The notes: generated by a model not told the origin, from the letters alone. Positions 1 to 8,765 are shown, numbered from the stretch's first letter. The stretch: 64,000 nucleotides of DNA from Flavobacterium jejuense (GCF_006491595.2 NZ_VEVQ02000004.1:1-64000), one strand, 5' to 3'. Program-made: numbers and translations.

Positions 1-269
1 TACTAAGCATATTTTGAAGAAGACAACAGGATCAATACTCTCCTGTCCTTCTTGTCCATAATACTTCTTAGTGGATTTATATAGAAACCGAAAATCAATC
101 GCTTTATCAAGTATTCGGTAAAAATTATGCTCTGGAATCAAGTCGGTCAAATGAACTTGATAGAGCATTTTGGGGTTGAGTTCATTTCTTCCTTGCCTGA
201 CTAAATTTACAAAAAAAGTACTCTTTTAAATGTTGCCTTTTTGTTATCTTTGATGGAGTTGTGCAACAT
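1..269 (-). pseudogene. IS1182-family transposase, N-terminal fragment (cut by window edge)
   Basis: Read on the minus strand this matches the N-terminal DUF772 part of IS1182-type transposases (a region resembling LYQV-LTDLIPE-NFYRILDKAIDF). It is a near copy of 4931-5199. Relative to that copy one base is missing in the A-run near 210, which puts a TAA in frame after about 20 codons, so this copy cannot give a full protein. An 11-bp end, GTTGTGCAACA (258-268), is the exact reverse complement of the left end of the second remnant (4404-4414). The rest lies outside the window. Confidence 0.75.
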
Positions 270-404
270 GCACAGCAGTTACAAGAAATTGCTAGGCTTG
301 GGATTTATCAGAATTGGCAATTGTTGAATCAAAGTTTTTGTTACATTTGTAATTGACAGTGAATGAAGTACGCAACTTCTTGTAGCTGCGAAACGTTGTA
401 GCCA
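269..404 (+). repeat. attC-like recombination site ahead of the aminopeptidase cassette
   Basis: Imperfect palindrome. The left arm (GCAGTTACAAGAAATTGC, about 273-291) pairs with the right arm (GCAACTTCTTGTAGCTGC, about 372-389). The right end carries GTTGTAGCCA (395-404), whose exact reverse complement TGGCTACAAC lies at 1189-1198 just after the aminopeptidase gene. The left end runs into the inverted repeat of the IS1182 remnant, so the upstream R'' box is obscured. The identity as attC is inferred from layout. Confidence 0.5.
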
Positions 405-420
405 ATTAAAACAAAACAGG

Positions 421-1185
421 ATGTCGATAACAAAAGAATCAGAATTAATCGGAATGAAAAAAGTTAGTGAAGTTGTTGGAACTACACTAAAATTGATGAG
501 AGAATATGCGAAAGTTGGTATGTCCACTAAAGAATTGGACGAATATGGAGGAGAAATTTTAAAAAGTTATGGAGCTAAATCAGCTCCTTATGAAACTTAT
601 GACTTTCCTGGTTATGCTTGTATAAGTGTAAATGAAGAAGCTGCTCACGGAATTCCATCTAAGAATAAAATACTTAAAGAAGGTGATTTGATAAATATTG
701 ATGTTTCAGCTGAGTTAAATGGATTTTGGTCTGATAATGGTGGTTCTTTTGTTCTTGGAAAAGACATTCATAATCATCAACCTCTCGTAGATGCATCTAA
801 AAACATTTTACATAAAGCAATTAATAATATTAAAGGTGGAGTGAAAATAGCCGACATTGGACACTTAATAGAAACTGAAGCAAAAAAATCTGGATTCAAA
901 GTGATTAAAAATTTAGCTGGTCACGGAGTTGGAAGAAGTTTGCACGAAGAACCTGAAAATATTTTAAATTATCGAGTTAGAACAAATAGAGAAAGATTTA
1001 AAAAAAATACGACAGTAGCTATTGAGACTTTTATCTCTACAAAATCAACTGTTGCGGTAGAATTAAATGACGGTTGGACTTTAGTTGGAAATAAAGGTGG
1101 ATATGTAACTCAACACGAACAAACAATATTGATTACTGACAACAAACCTGTGATTTTAACGGAATCAAATGGAATATGGAATTAA
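421..1185 (+). CDS. Type I methionyl aminopeptidase-like M24 metallopeptidase
   Basis: This 254-residue protein has the pita-bread M24 fold of type I methionine aminopeptidases, which remove the N-terminal Met from nascent proteins in the cytoplasm using two metal ions. All five ligands are visible: D94 (INIDVS), D105 (WSDNGG), H168 (AGHGVG), E202 (AIETF) and E233 (QHEQT), with H76 and H175 also kept. It has no SH3-type or zinc-finger N-terminal extension. It is alone between cassette boundaries (TTGTAGCCA from 396, TGGCTACAAC at 1189), so it is probably an extra copy carried as cassette cargo and not the housekeeping map beside the ribosomal genes. A second substrate range, such as proline dipeptides, cannot be excluded. 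Confidence 0.85.
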   Translation: MSITKESELIGMKKVSEVVGTTLKLMREYAKVGMSTKELDEYGGEILKSYGAKSAPYETYDFPGYACISVNEEAAHGIPSKNKILKEGDLINIDVSAELNGFWSDNGGSFVLGKDIHNHQPLVDASKNILHKAINNIKGGVKIADIGHLIETEAKKSGFKVIKNLAGHGVGRSLHEEPENILNYRVRTNRERFKKNTTVAIETFISTKSTVAVELNDGWTLVGNKGGYVTQHEQTILITDNKPVILTESNGIWN

Positions 1186-1302
1186 AACTGGCTACAACAA
1201 AGAACTGAGATAAAAAACAAACTTTTTTAGAGTAATTTTTCACACTATTCGTCTAGGCTTACATTATTATTGAAGCCTTATTTCTTCTTTTTTGCTTATA
1301 AT

Positions 1303-2274
1303 TTAATTTGATCCTAATACAGAAACAAAAGTTTCATCATAAGGATTTCCTGATTTTGCAATGGCAAAGGATTGTTTGAAGAGTTTGTTTGAAACTGCTA
1401 TTAATGCTAGCTTTTTACTCTTACCTTTGTTTACTATTCGTTCGTAAATTGCTTTACAAGCCTTATTGTGCTTACAAGCATTGAAGGAACATAAAAAAAC
1501 AAGATTTCGTAATTTTCTGTTTCCTACTTTGCTAATCCGACTGTGACCCTTAACACTACTCCCTGATTCTCTTATGGTTGGTGTGATTCCAACATAGCTG
1601 CATAATTGTGATGCTGTTTCAAATTTCTTAAATCCATCGGTTACGATAATTAAGAACAAAGCTGTTTTCAAACCTATCCTTGGGATACTCTGTAATAGTG
1701 TCAATTGATTTTGTTGATCTTGTTTTATCAAACTAAGCAACTTTTGCTCAATGCCTAATATCTCTTTATCAAGATGTTTTTTGTTTCTATTTAAAGAACG
1801 ATACACCCATTTAGATGGAGTTCCCAAGACTTCTTCTCCATGTAATTTGTTTTTAGTTGCTGTTCTTTTTTTGATAAAACTATCTAGTAATCGAAACAGT
1901 TGTAGGCATTCACTTTGAACATCGGTAAGTGCATTATACAGTGGAACCTCATGTATCATACCGTAATTACAGATTGCTTTTGCATCGCTCTTATCGGTTT
2001 TTACCTTTACTAATTTCATCTGGATAAATCGTTTTACTGACAAGGGATTTACTACTGAAACAATCACATTTTGTTTGTATAAAAACTGTGCAAATCGGTA
2101 ATGATAATAACCTGTAGCTTCCATAACTACTAAACTATCTTTTGATAGAATTTCTAGAAACTTTTTGAATCCAGTAGCTTCATTCTTAAATTGTAGATGT
2201 CCTTGAACACTACCATAACAATCAAAAACATCTTTACTAATGTCAATTCCAAAAGTTTCATTATATTTATTCAT
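1303..2274 (-). CDS. IS110-family transposase (DEDD recombinase)
   Basis: The protein has 323 residues, normal for the family. The N-terminal DEDD (RuvC-like) domain shows FGIDISKDVFD (residues 8-18), VVMEATGYYHYRF (around 50-62) and KTDKSDAKAI (around 93-102). The C-terminal Transposase_20 domain has the serine-bearing signature SSVKGHSRISKVGNRKLRN (around 240-258). IS110 recombinases join DNA by a serine/DEDD mechanism guided by a bridge RNA from the element's non-coding end. The ORF is intact, so the element could be active. It is opposite in orientation to the cassette genes around it. Confidence 0.93.
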   Translation of the reverse strand: MNKYNETFGIDISKDVFDCYGSVQGHLQFKNEATGFKKFLEILSKDSLVVMEATGYYHYRFAQFLYKQNVIVSVVNPLSVKRFIQMKLVKVKTDKSDAKAICNYGMIHEVPLYNALTDVQSECLQLFRLLDSFIKKRTATKNKLHGEEVLGTPSKWVYRSLNRNKKHLDKEILGIEQKLLSLIKQDQQNQLTLLQSIPRIGLKTALFLIIVTDGFKKFETASQLCSYVGITPTIRESGSSVKGHSRISKVGNRKLRNLVFLCSFNACKHNKACKAIYERIVNKGKSKKLALIAVSNKLFKQSFAIAKSGNPYDETFVSVLGSN

Positions 2275-2279
2275 TAGAA

Positions 2280-2450
2280 ATAATTTATGAAAGAATAATC
2301 TACTTAACTCACAACAACTTGAAAACGAGATCTAAGTCTCACAGAACTGAACGCGATTTTTAGTAGAAAAGAGAGAGGATTATCAATGTTGTCGAAGTCA
2401 ACACTTCACCGTATATAGTAACCTTAATTCTCTCTTTTATTCTTTCTGAT
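2280..2450 (-). ncRNA. Candidate bridge RNA region of the IS110 element
   Basis: This non-coding stretch lies directly upstream of the transposase, where IS110-group elements encode their bridge RNA. It can fold: AAAAGAGAGA (2367-2376) pairs with TCTCTCTTTT (2429-2438), and inside it TGTTG (2387-2391) pairs with CAACA (2399-2403). I identify it by position and fold only; the target and donor guide loops were not assigned. Confidence 0.4.
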
Positions 2451-2482
2451 TAATAATATGTAATTTAGTTATTTAATTAAAA

Positions 2483-2620
2483 TGCTAACTTAAGATGTAT
2501 AAAATTAATGGCTAGTTCTCGCCTACTTACGAAAATCCTCGCGGATTTTCTATCTAGTAATTATTTGCTAAATTAGGTACTTAAACACGCCACTAATCTT
2601 ATACATAAACGTTGGCAGTA
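2483..2620 (+). repeat. attC-like recombination site ahead of the S41 cassette
   Basis: Imperfect palindrome over its whole length. R''-like TGCTAAC is at 2483-2489 and R'-like GTTGGCAGTA at 2611-2620. ATGTATAAAATTAATGGC on the left pairs with GCCACTAATCTTATACAT on the right with two mismatches. The centre is a perfect hairpin GAAAATCC-TCGC-GGATTTTC (2531-2550). The same central hairpin recurs at 8812-8830 and 13055-13074. Confidence 0.55.
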
Positions 2621-2636
2621 ATGAAATAAAAATCAA

Positions 2637-4376
2637 ATGAAAAAAAGCCTTGCATTATTAATTACATTATTTATTAGCTACCAGATTTCTGCTCAAGAAA
2701 AATCTCCATACGATTATATTAAAGTTTGGAACTTTCTGAAATTTTATCACCCCGATTTAGCGAGTGGTAAAATCGATACAGATAGTCTTTTTCTGGAAAG
2801 CATCAATCAATCTCAGTACCTAGATATCAATGAATCCATTGAGTTACTTACCAAAAACTTGAATAATCAATTCACGACAAAATCAAAACCCAATGAAGAA
2901 ACTGATGTTTTACGCATAAATCAGGATTTTAGTTGGTATCGGGAGAATCCAGACATTACACGCAAATATCGCAAACTCCTGAACAAAATTTACACCCATC
3001 GCTTTACGGGGGAACATTACTACGATGTTTCGCAAACCGTCTATAAGTATATCATTCCACATGAAAAACCCTACGATTTTGGTGTAGAAACGCAAATACC
3101 CTTAGCATATCGGTTGCTCGCTATGGCAAAAATGATAGGTACCATCGACTATCTGTATCCATATAAATATTTAATGCCCGAAAATGCAAATGATGAACTC
3201 AAAAAATTAATTCAACAGTCCATAACCTGCGAATCCAGAAAAGAATTTGAAACCATTTTGGCAAAAACTGCCGCTCTTTTTGAGGACACCCATGCCTTTG
3301 GTTTTTACAAAAAATTGCATTACCAAAAAGAAATCTACCATAAAAATTATTATGCTCCTTTTGATTATCACGTGTTTGAAGACCATATTCTTGTGACAAA
3401 CCTAATCACTCCAGACGTATGTAAAGAAGCCGGTATTGCTGTAGGTGACAGGATTATGTCAATTAATGATATTTCTGTGAAAGATATGATCAGAGAGAAA
3501 TCGACACTGCTTTCCACTTCTAATAAAAACAAATTATTGTACTATTTATCGGACTATATCAACAACTTAATCTGGACAGATGATTTGCAAACTAAAAGTT
3601 TACAAATTCAGAAATACCCGGATAGAAATGAAACAACCATAAAGCTCGCATTAATAGATCCTACCAATAAAAAACAAGCCATACAAATCAACGAATACTA
3701 CCAACAAAAGTTGAATAAGAAAGCGGCTCGCAAGTTGGAACATGATGATATTGCCTATTTCAGAATAGATCAAACCCTTTCTTTCATAGATGATGTTGAA
3801 GATGATGAAATAGATGCTACTATGGATAAGGTCTTTGAAGAGGCGGCTGCTAAAAAAGCGATTGTTTTTGATATGCGGGCATATCCTGATTGGGGTGGAT
3901 TTGCCTTTAACTATGTGTATGATTATTTTTCACCCAAAGAAAATTGGTTTGGGAAATATTACCAGCAAAACCTAAATAATATAGGAACCTATACCTATGT
4001 ATACAAAAGTGCTACAATTGAGTATTTCCCAGATATTACAGACAAAACCACGCACAGCTACAACGGGAAAGTCTTTATCATTGTTGACCCCGCAACGCAA
4101 AGTATGAGCGAATGGAATACTATGAATTTTCAGCATGTATTTCCACAAGCCATCACAATTGGTGAACAGACGGCAGGTGCGGATGGTGACATGAAGTATC
4201 TTACCCTGCCGGGTGGATATTCCTTTGGCTTTACTGCCAATGCCTTGTTCTACCCAGATAATACACTCACGCAAAAAGTAGGGGTTAAAATAGATGAGAT
4301 AATTCACTATACTGATACTGATATATTGAATCAAAAAGATATTCCGTTTGAGATTATTCTAAAAGCAATTGAATAA
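2637..4376 (+). CDS. Secreted S41-family (C-terminal processing type) peptidase
   Basis: This 579-residue protein starts with a signal peptide (MKKSLALLITLFISYQISAQ) and so is exported. A PDZ-like segment lies around residues 250-290 (EAGIAVGDRIMSIND). The C-terminal tail-specific-protease domain has IVFDMRAYPDWGG (about 412-424), a serine-containing ATQSMSEW (about 484-491) where the S41 nucleophile is expected, and GEQTAGADG (about 508-516), a family hallmark. Flavobacterial S41 proteins of this shape act in the periplasm or on the surface; the substrate is unknown. Exact inverted ends (GTTGGCAGTA at 2611, TACTGCCAAC at 4385) mark it as one cassette. Confidence 0.8.
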   Translation: MKKSLALLITLFISYQISAQEKSPYDYIKVWNFLKFYHPDLASGKIDTDSLFLESINQSQYLDINESIELLTKNLNNQFTTKSKPNEETDVLRINQDFSWYRENPDITRKYRKLLNKIYTHRFTGEHYYDVSQTVYKYIIPHEKPYDFGVETQIPLAYRLLAMAKMIGTIDYLYPYKYLMPENANDELKKLIQQSITCESRKEFETILAKTAALFEDTHAFGFYKKLHYQKEIYHKNYYAPFDYHVFEDHILVTNLITPDVCKEAGIAVGDRIMSINDISVKDMIREKSTLLSTSNKNKLLYYLSDYINNLIWTDDLQTKSLQIQKYPDRNETTIKLALIDPTNKKQAIQINEYYQQKLNKKAARKLEHDDIAYFRIDQTLSFIDDVEDDEIDATMDKVFEEAAAKKAIVFDMRAYPDWGGFAFNYVYDYFSPKENWFGKYYQQNLNNIGTYTYVYKSATIEYFPDITDKTTHSYNGKVFIIVDPATQSMSEWNTMNFQHVFPQAITIGEQTAGADGDMKYLTLPGGYSFGFTANALFYPDNTLTQKVGVKIDEIIHYTDTDILNQKDIPFEIILKAIE

Positions 4377-4403
4377 AAAGACACTACTGCCAACACGGGT
4401 GAC

Positions 4404-5198
4404 TGTTGCACAACCTCTCCAAAAAGCTAAATTTTCTAAATAAATAAAAATAGTAACCTCATTTAAAGTGATTTAAACGAGGTTTCTTTTTTGACTAAAG
4501 GACAATTTACAAAAATTGATAGGCTTAAAAAAGCTGTTTTTAACTCATAAAATTGTGTTTTTAGAAAAATGTGTACTTTTCCTTGTTGTACATATAAAAC
4601 TTGCGCTATTACTTTTGGTTTTTTTCACAATGAACCCCATGTATTTCTTTAAATTATAGGTCATTGATGCCATGAGTACGTGTTTATTGGCTTGTTTAAT
4701 GCCTCTTGAGTTAACTTTCTTCATATTCAGAAAGTTAACAACATAAAGACAATACTTTTTTAAACAGCTCCATGAAGACTTCTTCTCCATAGAGTTGTCT
4801 AGTTCTTGAAATAGCACTATGCCAAGGTAAAACTTCATCAATGTCGTAGCGAATAAATAAACGAACATCTAAACAGTTGGATCAATACTCGATGAGTTTT
4901 CTATCAGAATTAATGTTATTCAAATAGACTACTAAGCATATTTTGAAGAAGACAACAGGATCAATATTCTCCTGTCCTTCTTGTCCATAATACTTCTTAG
5001 TGGATTTATATAGAAACCGAAAATCAATCGCTTTATCAAGTATTCGGTAAAAATTATACTCCGGAATCAAGTCGGTCAAATAAACTTGATAGAGCATTTT
5101 GGGGTTGAGTTCTTTTCTTCCTTGCATGACTAAATTTACTAAAAAAAGTACTCTTTTAAATATTGACTTTTTGTTATCTTTGATGGAGTTGTGTAACA
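4404..5198 (-). mobile_element. Decayed IS1182-family element
   Basis: An 11-bp inverted repeat bounds the remnant: TGTTGCACAAC (4404-4414) and GTTGTGTAACA (5188-5198), with one mismatch. The body is only about 0.8 kb, so most of the transposase is lost. A terminator-like hairpin (AACCTCATTTAAA at 4455-4467 with TTTAAACGAGGTT at 4472-4484, then T-rich) sits at the left end. The element lies between TACTGCCAAC (4385-4394) and the remaining left arm of an attC-like palindrome, so it appears to split that site. I see no target duplication. Confidence 0.65.
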
Positions 5199-5199
5199 A
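4545..5199 (-). pseudogene. IS1182-family transposase pseudogene
   Basis: The N-terminal DUF772 part (5199 to 4882) reads normally to NSDRKLIEY, where a TGA stands in for what should be a Cys codon. The same frame continues with recognisable family sequence (RYDIDEVLPWHSAISRTRQ, YGEEVFMELFKKVLSLC) to about 4755, and then jumps to the C-terminal end (MKKVNSRGIKQANKH, LMASMTYNLKKY) in another frame. So it has a nonsense mutation plus a large internal deletion. The two open pieces are not separate genes. Confidence 0.85.
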
Positions 5200-5333
5200 G
5201 CACAGCAGTTTGTAGCAATTGCTAGGCTCGGGCTACTTCGGAATTCTCTCCGAAAATTCCACGAGGAGTTTTGTACTTGTAATCTTTTGTTATAAATTTA
5301 CGCAACTGCCACAAGCAGCCGAACGTATGCAAG
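5199..5333 (+). repeat. attC-like site, interrupted on its left by IS1182
   Basis: Left arm GCAGTTTGTAGCAATTGC (about 5204-5221) pairs imperfectly with GCAACTGCCACAAGCAGC (about 5302-5319). A central hairpin GGAATTCTCTCCGAAAATTCC lies between. R' is GTATGCAAG (5325-5333). The matching R'' of the upstream cassette (TACTGCCAAC, 4385-4394) is now 0.8 kb away beyond the IS remnant. The left arm is also repeated at 273-300 and 13293-13312. Confidence 0.5.
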
Positions 5334-5349
5334 TTAAAAACCTATTCGA

Positions 5350-6162
5350 ATGAAAAAAATTTTAGAATTTATTTTTATTGGCTTGCTTTTTTGCAGTTGT
5401 ACAACCAAAAGAACTGAATTGGTGCTTCTTGGAACTGTTCATCAGCCTGTCCAAAATTTTACACCTGATAGCCTTTACAACATCTTGGTTAAAATTAAGC
5501 CAGACTTAATACTTTTCGAAGTGGACTCTTCGTTCTTTACCAAAAATTTTGACTTTAAGAAAACTTGGAATAGTAATGAGAATATTGCCACCGTAAAGTA
5601 TATGAACAACTTTGATGTGGATGTAAGACCATACGAATTTACAGGAAGAAACGAATACAGGATAAAAATTGGGTCTCGACCAACAGATAGTAAAGCGTTA
5701 AAATTATTGGACAGTCTTTACAAAAATAATCAGATGAACTCGTTGAACAATAGAGTCTATCAAAACTTTCTTGAAGTAAATGATAATCTTAATTCATTTG
5801 CCTATTTAGGTGCCCAAGCCTTTAATAATCTTGAAACAGATAAAATTGCTGAAATTCGGCAAAAATATCATTATAAAGAGTTTTTGGGTATTATGTCTGA
5901 ATATCCAATTTTCGCTGACACATATTACGTTAAAAGTGATGGTGATAGCATTAGTTTTTTTGAAGGTTTCAAAAGGGCTTCAGAATTTTGGGACTTAAGA
6001 AACCACACAATGTCTAAAAATATTTTGCACTTTGTTAAAGAATATCATGGCAAGAAAATAATTGTATTGAATGGTTATTTTCACAGGTATTATCTGAATT
6101 CTTTAATTAAGCCTAAAGAAGAAGAATTGAATTTCACTATAAAAGAATTTTACGAATACTAA
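5350..6162 (+). CDS. TraB/ChaN (TIKI)-like lipoprotein
   Basis: This 270-residue protein begins with a lipoprotein signal (LLFCSCTT), so it should be membrane-anchored after Cys18 or so. Early motifs LLGTVHQP (about 26-33) and DLILFEVDS (about 55-63) match the GTxH and ELD-type motifs of the TraB/TIKI/ChaN/erythromycin-esterase group, putative metal-dependent hydrolases. NGYFHRYYL near residue 240 could supply another ligand. The activity is unknown and the family assignment is tentative. It follows an attC-like site and is followed by TTGCCAAC (6169-6176), a weak match to its own left end GTATGCAAG (5325). No clear attC palindrome separates it from the next gene, so that boundary has decayed. 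Confidence 0.55.
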   Translation: MKKILEFIFIGLLFCSCTTKRTELVLLGTVHQPVQNFTPDSLYNILVKIKPDLILFEVDSSFFTKNFDFKKTWNSNENIATVKYMNNFDVDVRPYEFTGRNEYRIKIGSRPTDSKALKLLDSLYKNNQMNSLNNRVYQNFLEVNDNLNSFAYLGAQAFNNLETDKIAEIRQKYHYKEFLGIMSEYPIFADTYYVKSDGDSISFFEGFKRASEFWDLRNHTMSKNILHFVKEYHGKKIIVLNGYFHRYYLNSLIKPKEEELNFTIKEFYEY

Positions 6163-6348
6163 ATACAGTTGCCAACAGTAATAACTGTTTCACAATGATG
6201 GTACACAATTGGGGTGAAAGCAAAAAATGAAACAATAGACATAAAATAAAGGTTAATGCTAAACTGAAAAGTTAGGATATAAAATCCACAACTATTTATA
6301 AACGAGATCTTCATATACAAGTACCTAGGACAACAATAATTACAATAA

Positions 6349-7116
6349 ATGAATTATTTCAATCTAAAAAATGTCGCTGAAAGATACTCTAAAGGTCGTC
6401 CGAGCTTTCATAACAACACCATTGAAAAGGTAAAGACATTCCTTAAAATTGATTCTAAAATAGACAAAGCATTAGACGTTGCTTGCGGAACGGGCTTGTC
6501 CACAAAGGTATTGTTGCATATCGCAAGATCTGTTTACGGAACAGACTTATCTATAGAAATGTTGAATAATGCTTCATCCAAAGACCAAATCAATTATTCG
6601 ATTTCTCCTGCCGAAAATCAGCCATTTAACGATGATGAGTTTAACCTAATCACAGTTTGTTCTGGAATTCACTGGTTCAAAATCGATGCCTTTTTAAACG
6701 AAGCCAATCGTCTTTTGAAGAGTAAATCCTTTCTCATTATTTATGACAACTATTTCATTTCCTATATGGTAGATGTTCCTGAATTTGAACGATGGTTTCC
6801 TGATATCTATCTGAAAAACTTTCCTTCTCCAAAAAGAAACGATAACTATAATTGGAGTTCGGATAATTTAAGTAGTAAAAACTTCTCACTCTTAAAAGAG
6901 GAATCTTTTAAGAACCCAATCAGCTTTACGAAGGCAGATTTAATTCTGTATTTCACAACGCAAAGTAATATTACCGAAGCAATCAGTAATGGAGACAATT
7001 ATAGAAGAATTGAATTATGGTTGGATAATGAACTTACGCCATTTTTCGAGGATGAAACAACAGTGAGAACCATCAACTTTGGCAACTGGATTAAATACAT
7101 TCAAAGAAACAATTAA
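6349..7116 (+). CDS. Class I SAM-dependent methyltransferase
   Basis: The 255-residue protein carries the SAM-binding glycine motif LDVACGTGLST (about residues 44-54), an acidic loop after strand 2 (YGTDLSIEML, about 65-74) and a motif-IV region with DEFNLITVCSGIHWF (about 96-110). This is the methyltransferase-11 pattern seen in small-molecule methylases related to UbiE and Tam. The substrate cannot be deduced. It is a single cytoplasmic gene. Its right cassette boundary is CTATAAC (7124-7130); the 186 bp upstream (6163-6348) show no convincing site or promoter. Confidence 0.85.
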   Translation: MNYFNLKNVAERYSKGRPSFHNNTIEKVKTFLKIDSKIDKALDVACGTGLSTKVLLHIARSVYGTDLSIEMLNNASSKDQINYSISPAENQPFNDDEFNLITVCSGIHWFKIDAFLNEANRLLKSKSFLIIYDNYFISYMVDVPEFERWFPDIYLKNFPSPKRNDNYNWSSDNLSSKNFSLLKEESFKNPISFTKADLILYFTTQSNITEAISNGDNYRRIELWLDNELTPFFEDETTVRTINFGNWIKYIQRNN

Positions 7117-7122
7117 AACCAA

Positions 7123-7202
7123 CCTATAACATGCGCTAAAGAAATAGGGCAACAATTATGTCCGAGAAAATCCCTACTTTTCCTAGCACCAGACGTTATA
7201 GC
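7123..7202 (+). repeat. Short attC-like recombination site
   Basis: An 80-bp imperfect palindrome. R'' CTATAAC (7124-7130) pairs with R' GTTATAG (7195-7201). Inside, GCGCTAAAGAAATAGGG pairs imperfectly with CCCTACTTTTCCTAGCAC. It is the shortest site of the series and has the classic attC size. Confidence 0.55.
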
Positions 7203-7686
7203 TTATTACTTCCGAACTTGCGCAGTAAGATTAAAACTTGTATTACGAAAAGCAAAAAAACAAAAGCCTTTACTCTACTTTCTTAGTTTAGCACAACAGA
7301 AACTACATACTTTTTTTATTTTTTAAATCCAAATTCTGGCTGTTTTTTCTTCCGAATTTTGTCGGCAAACGAAACGTCGAATTTTGAACATTGAGAATAA
7401 ACGAGACTTGAAAAACCAAACTTTGTCTAAAAACGTAACGTGAAGAATACGAACTTCTGAAAATTGAAAAGTTGAAAAATTTTACGCATAGATTTTTAAA
7501 TCACTTTGCGCCCAATTCGTGCCGAATTGACGCAGTTGATTTAAAAAGAAGCAAATCATAACAGCACCTACACTCAATGCTTGGTTGGTTTTGTCTGGAA
7601 AATCTTTCGGATTTTTCCAAAGTTTGTCTATATTTGTAATGGTTCGCTAATCTGTTAACATTATTGTGAAGTGTAGTTACAACACA
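7196..7686. other. Apparently geneless cassette
   Basis: About 490 bp lie between two attC-like boundaries (TTATAG at 7196 and the site starting at 7557). I find no open frame of useful length on either strand and no match to a known RNA. It may be a decayed cassette or one that carries a non-coding RNA or promoter. The whole stretch 7117-7757 contains only this unit and its two flanking sites. Confidence 0.45.
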
Positions 7687-7694
7687 TTGGCAGT
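7557..7694 (+). repeat. attC-like recombination site ahead of the hydrolase cassette
   Basis: R''-like CATAAC at 7557-7562 and R' TTGGCAGT at 7687-7694. CCTACACTCAATG on the left pairs with CATTATTGTGAAGTGTAG on the right, imperfectly. A central hairpin GGAAAATCTTTCGGATTTTTCC sits inside. R' is the exact reverse complement of ACTGCCAA (8766-8773) after the hydrolase gene. Confidence 0.5.
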
Positions 7695-7757
7695 CATTAT
7701 GACGAGAATCAATACCATTTTAGCTATAAAAGCGTCAAATGGTTGAAAATCAAATCA

Positions 7758-8762
7758 ATGAAAACATTCTTCGCAACTTTATTCACTTTCATTTCCTATA
7801 TTTCTTTAGCTCAAATAAATGATATCCCAACTATTAATAATGCCCTTGAAAAATATAGCTTTATTCAAGAGCAAATTATTGTAAATAACGACACGATAAC
7901 TTATTATTTAAAGAATACTAAAACTAAACCAAGCAACTTGGTGGTCTTTATCCAAGGTACAGATGCAAATCCAATTTTTTCATATAAAGTAGATAAAGGA
8001 AAAATCACGTATTACCGCTGGTTTGGAAATGATTATAAAAGTTTAGATTCTACTTATACATACGCTATTATTCCAAAGCCTGGAATGGAAGGACTTTATA
8101 AAGACGGTGAGATTATTATTCCAAAAAGCTATTACGAAAAAAACTACCTTGAGTACAGAATAAAACAGATAGATGTATCAATTAACCATATCATAGAGAA
8201 GCACCTTAACAATCCTAAAAAAATTATTGTTTATGGTCATTCAGAGGGTGCGGCAATTGGAGCAGCTCTAGCAACAATAAATAAAAAAATAACACATTTA
8301 GGATTTTGGTCAGGAAATGTTCTAAACAACTTCTATGAATTTGCTCTCTTCAATAGAATTGAATCCTTAAAAGGCTTAATCTCTGACGAAGAAGCTCATC
8401 AAAATATAATGGGAATTATAGAATGGTATAAGTCAGTTGTAAAAAATCCCAACTCAACCGAAATCGACCATATTGGATTTACCAACAAACGTTGGTCTTC
8501 TTATGAAAAAGCACCTCTTGATTATTTAACGCAACTAAATATCCCAATATATGCCCTTTTCGGGACTGAAGATGAAAGTACACCTATTGAAACAGCTTAT
8601 TTACTTCCAATTAAATTCATAGAAAAGAGGAAAGAGAATTTGACTTTTGAAGTTTGTATTAGTTGCGACCATTCTTATAAATTAAAAACAGATGTTGGGC
8701 AAAAATCTCATTGGAATGAACAGTTTAAAAAGTTCATTGAATGGACAGATAAGACAAAATAA
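7758..8762 (+). CDS. Secreted alpha/beta-hydrolase
   Basis: I take the ATG at 7758 (334 residues) as start, not the in-frame TTG at 7743, because it gives a clean signal peptide (MKTFFATLFTFISYISLAQ). The fold is alpha/beta-hydrolase: nucleophile elbow GHSEG (about residues 160-164), acid in FGTEDEST (about 268-275) and histidine in SCDHSY (about 302-307). It probably hydrolyses an ester or peptide in the periplasm; the substrate is unknown. The cassette ends are an 8-bp exact inverted pair, TTGGCAGT (7687) and ACTGCCAA (8766). Confidence 0.8.
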   Translation: MKTFFATLFTFISYISLAQINDIPTINNALEKYSFIQEQIIVNNDTITYYLKNTKTKPSNLVVFIQGTDANPIFSYKVDKGKITYYRWFGNDYKSLDSTYTYAIIPKPGMEGLYKDGEIIIPKSYYEKNYLEYRIKQIDVSINHIIEKHLNNPKKIIVYGHSEGAAIGAALATINKKITHLGFWSGNVLNNFYEFALFNRIESLKGLISDEEAHQNIMGIIEWYKSVVKNPNSTEIDHIGFTNKRWSSYEKAPLDYLTQLNIPIYALFGTEDESTPIETAYLLPIKFIEKRKENLTFEVCISCDHSYKLKTDVGQKSHWNEQFKKFIEWTDKTK

Positions 8763-8765
8763 CGA

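Larger units (their letters stand above)
1199..2480 (-). mobile_element. IS110-family insertion sequence (ends approximate)
   Basis: The element consists of the transposase at 1303-2274 plus non-coding flanks. IS110 elements have no standard terminal inverted repeats, so the ends are estimates: the left must lie after the R''-like box of the first cassette (ending 1198) and the right before the next attC-like palindrome (from 2483). A small hairpin (AGGCTT at 1255-1260 and AAGCCT at 1273-1278) follows the transposase. Its place beside an attC-like site recalls the IS1111/IS110 subgroup known to target integron attC sites; whether this copy inserted into the attC is inference. Confidence 0.7.

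Noticed and set aside
279..527. 82-residue minus-strand frame at the first cassette
   Set aside because: It overlaps the attC-like site and the aminopeptidase start antisense and has no recognisable features.
4545..4868. 107-residue minus-strand frame as a separate gene
   Set aside because: It is the out-of-frame C-terminal end of the IS1182 transposase (MKKVNSRGIKQANKH); treated as part of one pseudogene.
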